A DNA stretch of 64,000 nucleotides from contig JAYESD010000012.1 of assembly GCA_036927565.1 (NCBI GenBank), forward strand, positions 1,178,001-1,242,000. The letters run 5' to 3'. Source of the DNA: Tuctoria greenei (Eukaryota; Streptophyta; Magnoliopsida; Poales; Poaceae). Position numbers and translations under genes: made by a program. The notes under the pieces were generated by a model. That model made no database searches and had not been told where the DNA came from. It saw only the letters and a list, made by a program, of their open reading frames with translations. Below are positions 55,951 through 64,000 of the stretch, in pieces (the first letter of the stretch is position 1; each line of letters begins with the position of its first letter).

Positions 55951-57890
55951 CGTCATCAACACTTTGCTCTACGACTAAGAGAGGAAAACACTGGTAAGAT
56001 GGCAAATCCAAGTCTTACCGATTCAATCTTTGTTGTGTTCTTCACCGGAGAAGATGAATTTGGTCGTCGCGCCGCCGCGGTCACTGTGGTACACGACATC
56101 GACGCCGGCGCCACCATGGACTCTGTGGAGGACAACGTCGTAGCTTGTCTTCGGGCCTTCATCGTCGTCGGTTCCAAGACTTCATCCCTACAAGAACAAT
56201 CAACAGAAGTCTAAACTGTCGTCGTGCACGTCATGGTGGCCGGCAATGTCGGCGATGTCGCGAATGTCGTCGTGAACGCCGAAGCCACCAACAAACGGTT
56301 CCTGCAACTTTCGCACCACCGTCGAGAGGGATCTTAAGACGTCGCGTCCAAGATCAGCCTCCAACTCCCTTCTCCATCCATGCCTCAGACCAAGAGGCCC
56401 ATCTTACGGGTCCTCAAGGTGGTCCTCGTGCCATCCACAAAGGGGGGACCCTGATCCAGGTTGCACCGGATCCCGTTCCCTCATCACCGGGAGGACAGGG
56501 AGAGGGGGAGGAAGGAAGGAGGATTGTGGACGATGGCGGTCGCGACACCATAGCAACCACCAAGGCTATGGCAACACCGTCGATCCCCCACACTACAAGG
56601 ATCCGCATCGGTCCAAGGGGACTTCCCCGAGGATCGCTAGCCTCGAGGACGATGTCCTCTTTGCTAGATCTGGCGACCACAACCGAAAATGAACTAACGT
56701 CGGCACTTCCAACCTCACCGGCGACTCCTCAACGGGATGCCGGAACTCCGACCTTCGGTTCACCGTCGGCCCTCACAAGCCCTAGTGGGAACCAACTTCT
56801 CCGTCGTTTCACCCAACTCGCCGGTAGAACCCGAGATCCCCGACAAAGGGCCTCGACCGCCGGACCAAATCCTTAAACGATTTGGGAACGACGCCGGTAA
56901 GGGGGTAGGATGGGGGTGCGGCGCCGGAAAAGGATGGAGGGAGGAGGACTAGCAGAACAGCGGCAACATGGTGCGGCGAGCCGGTGACTGGAACTATGAC
57001 GGAGGATGCGAGGTGAAGAACGAGAAGGCTGTGGCGATGGGGGTAACCCTAATGCCCACCCATAGCCTCCCCTTATCCCCGCGCGTAAGTTGGCAGTTGG
57101 GCCTTGTCCAAAGCACGTGGGCGAGGCCTTTGTCGGGCCGCGCCGGCATCGGCCAATGGGTCGTGCGGTTTCGACCGCCGACCGAGCCTGAGCCCGGACG
57201 CACTGCCTCGCCCGCTGGACCGCGCTACTGGGCCAAAATACCAAATTCAGTTTTAGTTTCAAATTTCAATTAGAATTTAAATTCCTGCAAGTGTGTATGT
57301 GTATATATTGTAAATATTTGTGATATATGTAAATATTTATTATGACAATGTATATATTGCATTTAAATATTATTTATTTTTAATAAATTCAATATTTGGC
57401 TAATTTTCAAATTTTGGCCAAATTGAAAGAAAAAAAATACATTGTCCAAAATTTACTGTTTACCCATTTTCAGTATTTGGGCCTCAACCTTGAATTTTGT
57501 TTATTACATTCACATATTTTACAAATTTTCATCATTTAAAGCTAATTTTCAAATTTTGGCTTATGATGGAAAATAAAACTACACATAAAATATAAAGTTA
57601 ATTGACTCATTTTGATTAAGCCATTTTTATATAATTTGGCTCAATGCATTATGAATCATACCTTAATATAACAAAGTGTATAATTCATTTTAATTTGGCC
57701 ACATCTTTAAATTGGCCATCTTTAACATGAAATATACATACATTTGTTCTTCCTGTCAAGCCATTTTCTATAATTTGGCTAGATAAGAGAGAATAAATTT
57801 AATGTGTTTTTCATTATGATTAACACTTATTACAATAACACCATGATGATTTTATTAATAAAATCTCTGGTTTCCTATATGTAGGAATCA
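55951..57890 (+). other. Long Copia leader with a GC-rich block
   Basis: About 1.9 kb between LTR and gag. 55990 to about 57240 is strongly GC-rich, including a 243-codon open frame (ending at 56876) rich in Arg, Pro, Ser and Thr that I do not recognise. 57241-57890 is very AT-rich. The sharp change suggests the GC-rich block has a different origin. Confidence 0.45.
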
Positions 57891-58940
57891 ATGTCTCGCG
57901 AGTTTGAAGAACTTGCTCTTGATGGTCATAATTACCCTACATGAGCTCTTGATATTAAGATTAGTTTGGCTTTCAGAGGACTCATGGTTGCTCTTACTCC
58001 TCCTGAAGAAAGACTTGCATCATTTCTGAATACATTCAAGTACCAGGCACTATAGATCATCCGTAATCATCTTCATCCTGACTTGAAATCAGAATATGTG
58101 ATGGAAGAAGAACCTCATACCCTTTGGACGACACTAAAAAGCCGTTATGAACAGCAAAAGGCAATATTATTTCCTGAGGCCAATCATGAATGGACTCAAC
58201 TTCATCTTCAAGATTTTAAGTCTATAGAAGACTATAATCATGTTGTTCATAAGGTATATGCAAAATTAAGGTTTTATGAGAAAGAACCATCAGAAGAGGA
58301 TAAAATAGAAAAAATTCTTCAAACTATGCTCCCTTCTGATAGGATCTTACAACATCAATACCGGGCTCGCAACTACCAACATTATGTTGAACTCATTAGA
58401 GATTTACTTCAGGCAGAGAAGCATAATGAACTTACTATTAAGAATCATCACCAACGTCGTGTTGGGGCTGCTCCTATACCTGAAATTCATCATAATGAGA
58501 AGAAAGCTAATGCTTCTAAAAATGTATATTCTAAGCAAAATGATAGATCTGCTAGACGCCGCCATAATAGGCAAAAGAATAAGAAATTCTCAAAGACAAT
58601 GAGAAAGGATGGTGTTCCCTTCAAAGGAAAAAATATGCAGTGTAAGGCATGTGGCACTTATAAGCATACTGTTGATAAATGTCGCACGTCTAAAGACCTT
58701 GTGGCTTTATACCAGAAATCATTGGGAAAAGACAAGAAAGCTCAAGGATCTGAAAATGAGTATGAAACTCATTTGAGTATTCAAACAAAGTCAACATTTG
58801 AAGTCGGTTGTTCAAGTAAGGATATAGAAAATTCAAGCAACAACGAGCCAACACTAAGTGTTGATGACTACACGGATATGGACATGAACAATACTATGGT
58901 AGAATATAAATCGAGCGATGTGTTAGACGATCTAATCTAA
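57891..58940 (+). pseudogene. gag: Copia gag
   Basis: Starts MSREFEELALDGHNY and has the UBN2-type gag region (HTLWTTLKSRYEQQK, FKSIEDYNHVVHKVYAKLRF), a basic stretch and one CCHC zinc knuckle (CKACGTYKHTVDKC). Two in-frame stops near the start, a TGA and a TAG at codons expected to be aromatic, inactivate it; the frame is then open from 58083 to the end. Confidence 0.82.
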
Positions 58941-59094
58941 GATCGATTACTATAGAAATGTAAATATGTTTAAAGTCTATGTAAATACAAGTGTGTTGTA
59001 ATATAATATTAAGTATATTGTATTAGGGTTATTCAACACTCTAATATTATATTTATATATATTGATTATAGTGCAATTCATTGTTTTATTACAA

Positions 59095-60887
59095 TTCTTA
59101 TTTATTAGATTTCACGGGAAATTTCTGATGGAAGAAGAAATGTGCCTTGTGGATAGTTGCACCACAAACTCTATACTTAGGGATACAAAATATTTGCAGG
59201 CCCTAACTAGTAGGTCAGGAAATGTTTTGACCATCGCAGGACGCGATGCGATAATAGTTAGTTCTGGACAAACCACTATAACTCTCCCTAATGGGACACA
59301 GGTGATGATTGAGGATAATTTAGTGTATCCCGATTCTACACGTACTCTCATAAGTTTTAGAGATATTCAGAAAAATAGATTACATATACATACCCTTGAA
59401 GAAAATAAAGAAGAATTTCTTCTTATTTCAAAATCTTCTGAATATGGGCAAGAAATTCTAGAAAGAATTCCTTTTACTCCATCTGGACTGTACTTTACGT
59501 ACATAAAATATGTACCACATGTTGCATACAAGGTGATTTTCCAGAATGTTGATACATTTAAGACCTGGCATTCACGCCTAGGACCAGAAAATTATTGGAA
59601 ATTGCACCGGCCATGATTTAAATAACACTAAATTTCTAAAATCAAATGATTTTGTGTGTTCTTCATGTGTTATGGGCAAGTTGATCTTGCGGCTTTTCCC
59701 GCTTAAGATCAATGTTGAACCATTAAAGTTCATTAAAAGAATTCAAAGTGATATTTGTGGACCTATACAATCAATGTGTGGTTCATTTAGATACTTCATG
59801 GTTTTAATCAATGCATCTACAAGATGGTCACACGTGTGTTTATTATCTACACGTAACCATGCTTTCGTCAAATTTATGATACAAGTCATAAGGTTGAAAG
59901 CAAATTATCCTGAATATAGAATTAAGAGTATTCGTATGGACAATGCTGCTGAATTCTCATCTCGAGCCTTTAATGATTATTGTATGGCTTAAGGAATTGA
60001 AGTACAGTATTTCCATTCCATATGTTCACACACAAAATGGTTTAGCAGAATCTCTCATAAAGAGGGTTAAACTCGTAGCTAGGCCATTATTATAAGGATG
60101 CAATTTACCAACATCTTGTTGGAGTCATGCAGTTTTACACGCTGCTGATCTTCTACAATTAAGATCAACTGCATATCATACTACCTCCCCTTTACAACTT
60201 GTACGTGGAGATCAACCCAATATCCCCCATCCGCGGAAATTTGGTTGTGTTGGGTACACACCAATTTCACCATCTAAGCGAACTTCTATGGGCCCTCACA
60301 GGAAATTAGGAATATATGTGGGATATCAATTCCCGTCTATTATTAAATACCTAGAGCCTTTAACAGGAGATTTATTCATGACCCGGTTCGCTGATTGTAT
60401 TTTTAAAGAGGTTCATTTCCCGACTTTAGGGGGAGATAATAAATTTATCAATGACCGTTGAGAAATAAATTGGGATGACAAGTACATCCTAAATGTTGAT
60501 CCACGTACAAAGGAAATTGAACTTCAAGTTCAGAAAATTATAGAGTTACAGCAAATTGCTAGTAACCTGTCAGATGCATTTACTGACTATAATAATGTCA
60601 CAAAATCTTTGAATCCTGCAATAAATACACCTTCTCGAGTGGAGGTACCAATAAAAATCACTCAACCTCCAAAAAGGGGGAGAGCAAGTAAGAAAATAAA
60701 TGCTTCAAGCAAGCGTCCGAAGACTAGACCTTCCTCGAGGAAAGTAAATGTGAGTCAACAAAACGTTGGCATACATCAAAGGGATATTTTAAATCCTTTA
60801 TCTAGCCCTCAAGTGCGCACTATAGAGCAGGCTGGACAATCGGAAAACCCTAATTCTTCTATATTGGGAAGTCATGAAAAATTTTAG
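59095..60887 (+). pseudogene. pol: Copia protease and integrase region
   Basis: Protease-like CLVDSCTTNSIL, then a GAG-pre-integrase segment (TWHSRLGPENYWKL), the integrase zinc-finger CSSC, and a core with SDICGP and RMDNAAEFSS. After a stop and a frameshift near 59990-60030 comes the NGLAES segment carrying the third acidic residue. Further stops occur at about 60095 and 60460. The segment PRKFGCVGY...HRKLGIYVGY marks the integrase C-terminus. Up to 60887 a hydrophilic linker follows. Confidence 0.78.
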
Positions 60888-60954
60888 AGGATAAAATAAA
60901 TTTCCATCAATTATACTAGTTCCAAAGAATTACTTGACTGTAGTACAACGGTCG

Positions 60955-62420
60955 TTGTAAGGATCGAATGCCCAAGAGGGGGGTGAATTGGGCTTCTTTT
61001 CAAAAATTAAAGCAATAAAAACTTAGCAATTAAAAGCCCAATTCCCTATGCATACAACCTATGCATTCAAGTGAATAATAAGTTTGCGGTATATAAAATG
61101 CATAAGTGTAACGGGAAAGGAAGAGTGTGCAAACTCCCGAGGAGACACGAGGACACGGTGATTTATCTCGTGGTTCGACAAGATCATCAAGACCTTCCTA
61201 CATCCATGTTGTGGCACCCACCAAAGGGTGTAGCCACTCCCAAGTCACCGAGACCAGGGATCTTCACTAAAAGTCTTCGTTCGCCATCTCCGGCAAGGTG
61301 GAGCTCAAGCCTTGTACAAGTTTGATCTTCTGGGCTTCCACAACCGACTTGGCAAGCTCCGGAAGACTCTCTCCAATCACCAACTGTTACACGGTGAATG
61401 CAATCACCAAGAGACACTCCCTTACAGCTCTCACTAGACTAGATACTCCAATCACCAAGAATGGAAGCACACAAGCATCATCTCTAACAAGTTCTAGCCT
61501 ATCTATTGGTGTACAAGTGGTGTAAATGATGTGGAAGTGGTTGCTCAATGTCTTGAATGCTTGGTGATGTGTAGGGTAGCTTTGGGCATCAAGACTTGTT
61601 GAAATGACTAGTTGAAGGGGTATAAATAGCCAACTTTCACGAGATAGCCGTTGGAAAAGTAGGCTGACATCACTGTTCTGCAAATATCGGATGATCCGAT
61701 GTTATCCCTTCAGTTTTCGTCGGTCGAATACAAATTTGTTGATGTCACTGTGTCAGATATGACCGTTGATCGACCGATGTTGTATACATCTGTACATTGG
61801 ATAATTTGGTGACACTTGATCTAGAATGGTCCAGAAATAATGCTTACTGAATGATTGACTGATGTGTTATAATTGTACATCGGATGATCCGATGTTACAC
61901 TTGGTCCAGGGAAATTTATTACTGGAATGATCGACCGATGTAACACTTGCTTCATCATCGGATGATCCGGTGTATACTCAAGTTTGAGGTCTTTTTCTGC
62001 TATTGAGTCAACTCGACCGATGTAGTCTTTTCTGGATACATCGGATGATCTGGTGAGTAGATTTTATCTGCTTCGAGTTGTTCTAAGTGATTCTTTTGGA
62101 ATTTGTACGAGTGACCTCTTAGACTTTGGTTTGAAATATTCTTCTGATGACGACTAAGTCTCGTGTGCTGTCAATTTTGATGAAATAATTTTTACATATA
62201 TGCCTTTTCTTTTAGTCTTCATGAAAATCGATTGACCTCGTAAAATAGTTTGTTGAGGGGTATCCAATTGTATCCAATGAGAAGTATATGATATAAATAT
62301 AGAGTCCATTAAGTGTGATGAGTGATATGAGAGACCTTGCATCCACAAACTTATTAGTAATATCCAATGGTTGTCATTAATCACCGAAACCATACCTCAT
62401 GGGGGCCTAGATGCTTTCAA
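60955..62420 (-). repeat. 3' LTR of the SIRE-like element
   Basis: About 1,466 bp, TTGTAAGG...GCTTTCAA on the plus strand. It contains interspersed palindromes of the type ATCGGATGATCCGAT (61686-61700, 61877-61895, 61955-61971, 62038-62055) and CGACCGATGT motifs between them. The only partner LTR is outside the window, so the edges are inferred from the terminal repeat and the PPT. Confidence 0.7.
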
Positions 62421-62440
62421 TCTCCCCCTTTTTGGTGATT
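62421..62440 (-). other. Polypurine tract of the SIRE-like element
   Basis: The minus strand reads ATCACCAAAAAGGGGGAGA immediately before the LTR, typical of SIRE/Maximus elements. Confidence 0.75.
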
Positions 62441-62785
62441 GATGATAACACAACGAGTAAAGCATAACAATAATGAAATTAAGAATATGATACTCAAAAG
62501 GAAGTGCAACAAGTACAAGATCCAGCACACAAAGCTCGAAGGCTCAAAAAAACGATCAATAAAACATGAGAGAATTAAGTGGCACACGTATACTCAAAGA
62601 TAGCAAAGGAATATCAAAGCTCCCAAATTACAAAAGCTCCCAAAAAGCTCCAAAATTACAAAAGCTCCCAAAAATACCCCCCCTGCAACTAGGACCCCCC
62701 CCCCCTAAGACTATGCAAACCCTCCCCCTGACTATGACTCTTCTCCCCCTTTGGCATCAAGACACCAAAAAGGGAAGTCGGGTGC
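62441..62785. other. Untranslated 3' region of the SIRE-like element
   Basis: Low-complexity AT-rich sequence with repeated AAAGCTCC units (62615-62670) and poly-C runs (about 62679-62704). No ORF. Confidence 0.5.
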
Positions 62786-64000
62786 CTAAGGATCCTGAGC
62801 GCTCGGGGCGATGACGAACTGGTCGCCGTCGGGGGTGTTGTCGTCGGAGCTGCTGCCTGCTGCTGCTGAGGTTGGAGTGGAGGAGACCGGTGTTGTGGGA
62901 GCTGCTGTTGGTGCTAAGGGTGCCAGCTGAGTCTGGACTGCCGGTAGCGGAGCACTGACAACCGAAGCCAGAGTCTGCTGAAAGAGTGTCGAAGCCGGCA
63001 GGGGAGAGTGCATCGGTGCGCCTGGAGCAAGCAGTGGTGACATGCTGATAGTCGGTATCAGCATGGTCGGCACTGGAGCTGAAACTGGTGCTAGGACAGG
63101 CGGACCTGGAGCTAGACCAGGGAGCTGTGAGGGTAGGGCAATCCCGGTTTGAGTGTAGAGGTTGGTGATCAACCCCAAGATTCCCATCATGGCCTGCTGC
63201 GTCTGCTGCTGTTGGTCAAGAGAATGCTGATGCATCTAGTCAATCAGTCCAGTGAGTCTGTCAGTGTCCTCTCGCCTCTCGCAGGCTATCTAACGTTGCA
63301 TCTCCTGCTGCTGCTGCTGGAGCTCCATAAGACGCGCAGCCTGCTCAGCTCTGGCCTGCTCAGCTGCAAGCCGATCCTGTCACTGCTGCTCAACCATCTG
63401 CTGAAGTAGAGAGGTAAGCTCGGATGGCTGAGAGACCTGTGCCTCAGACACTGGAGGTGGGGTAGGTGGTGGTACAGTCGATCCTCCAGCCTCTGCGTCG
63501 TGCTGCCTGGGTGAGGGAGAAGGTGGGAAATACTCCTCGACACTGTCACTAGTGTCACTCTCTGATCAGATATGCTGAAGATCTCCTCCCTGAGCCTCAG
63601 CCTGTGCTAGGATCTCGTCTTCCTTTTCTAGGTCTGACCAGTCTTCCTCTGAAAGTCGAGCTCAGACCTGACGCTCAATTGGGCGGCCAAGGCGGCGATA
63701 TCCAGGAGCTGGAGCACGGTAGTGTCCGAACCTAGTGACGCTCTCGTCGGTGAGACTGTCACGCACGACGGACCCCTCTGGAGCCAACAGGTAGAGTAGG
63801 TGACTGATCCAGTGGCCAAACACAAGTTGCCTCATCATCCCAACTTCATCGGTGATAACATCCTCCATCTCACAGATGAGAATATCCACGATGTCGAACT
63901 CCATCCCGTTCATGACATAGAACAGGAGGGTCTGCTGCAGACTGGTGAAGCCCTCAAGGTATCCAGACCTGGGTAGAAGCGTGCGGCGCAAGGCAAGGTG
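62786..64000 (-). pseudogene. SIRE-like 3' additional ORF (partial, several stops)
   Basis: Read from the window edge, the first part (LQQTLLFYVMNGMEFDIVDILICEMEDV, then LVFGHWISHLL) resembles the plant retrotransposon additional-ORF domain found downstream of pol. An acidic linker follows, then a Gln/Glu-rich coiled coil (EQARAEQAARLMELQQQQQ) and an Ala/Pro/Ser-rich tail ending at 62786. At least five in-frame stops (near 63662, 63565, 63380, 63295, 63234) break it. These ORFs are sometimes called env-like; no envelope feature is visible here. Confidence 0.65.

Larger units (their letters stand above)
55744..60954 (+). mobile_element. Decayed Ty1/Copia element, 5' part
   Basis: Left LTR at 55744-55950, a long leader, gag (57891-58940), protease and integrase (about 59100-60430) and a linker. 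It is cut at 60954 where pol should enter the reverse transcriptase; the cause is the SIRE-like insertion starting at 60955. Several stops and at least one frameshift show it is dead. The right half and 3' LTR are not in the window. Confidence 0.8.
60955..64000 (-). mobile_element. SIRE/Maximus-like Copia element, 3' end only
   Basis: It is entered from its 3' LTR (60955-62420), with a polypurine tract inside it and a minus-strand additional ORF running to the window edge. The large LTR, the PPT and the extra 3' ORF fit the SIRE/Maximus lineage. Gag-pol and the 5' LTR lie to the right of the window. It interrupts the older Copia element; the expected duplication is GGTCG (60950-60954). Confidence 0.75.

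Noticed and set aside
56145..56876. 243-codon frame as a host gene
   Set aside because: No recognisable domain, inside a Copia leader, no splice signals considered convincing; kept only as a composition anomaly.
62786..64000. Retroviral-type envelope gene
   Set aside because: No signal peptide, transmembrane segment or furin-like site visible; low-complexity tail and additional-ORF domain fit plant retrotransposon extra ORFs.
1..64000. tRNA, rRNA, CRISPR array or bacterial-type system
   Set aside because: Nothing with the required structure was seen; the regular repeats found are LTR-internal palindromes or codon-level protein repeats.

Overview
This is a plant nuclear genomic window, very probably from a grass (Poaceae). 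The evidence is multi-exon GT-AG genes for plant complex I and Tra1 proteins, Tat-lineage Gypsy and SIRE/Maximus-like Copia retrotransposons, MITEs and SINE-like tails. No bacterial operon, CRISPR array or tRNA/rRNA gene was seen. About half of the window is LTR retrotransposon.

Positions 173-25992 hold one older minus-strand Ty3/Gypsy element of the Tat type. It is split inside gag by a younger, related element in the same orientation (11906-24798). Both insertions are bounded by 5-bp target-site duplications (GATAC for the outer, GCCGC for the inner), so the apparent LTR-internal-LTR-internal-LTR-fragment-LTR chain is a clean nest. Both elements carry gag-protease and pol (RT, RNase H, second archaeal-type RNase H, integrase) on the minus strand. 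Between pol and the 3' LTR each carries a large plus-strand, therefore antisense, additional ORF. Its two exons join in frame across a 77-78 bp GT-AG intron. It encodes a PF04195 (Transposase_28)-like domain, a Pro/Glu/Ala-rich linker and a long coiled coil. This antisense gene, with inverted-repeat motifs just downstream, is the most unusual feature of the window.

Positions 25998-28871 are a degraded genic strip: a BEL1-like homeobox fragment with a stop and a frameshift, and a truncated, frameshifted endonuclease/exonuclease/phosphatase gene. Positions 28872-31968 (minus) encode the mitochondrial complex I 51-kDa subunit (NDUFV1) in two exons. About 2 kb away and divergent, 34005-54864 (plus) encode the giant Tra1/TRRAP pseudokinase, the activator-binding scaffold of SAGA and NuA4. 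I could follow it through 36 exons with a continuous frame of 3,871 residues. Its introns carry a Tourist-like MITE, a Stowaway-like MITE and SINE-like tails.

Positions 55744-60954 are the 5' half of a decayed Ty1/Copia element with a short LTR. It is cut just before its reverse transcriptase by a minus-strand SIRE/Maximus-like Copia element (LTR 60955-62420, then a 3' additional ORF) that runs off the right edge. The rest of the first Copia element is predicted beyond the window.

Only NDUFV1 and TRA1 look like functional host genes. Every retrotransposon copy has at least one disabling lesion.
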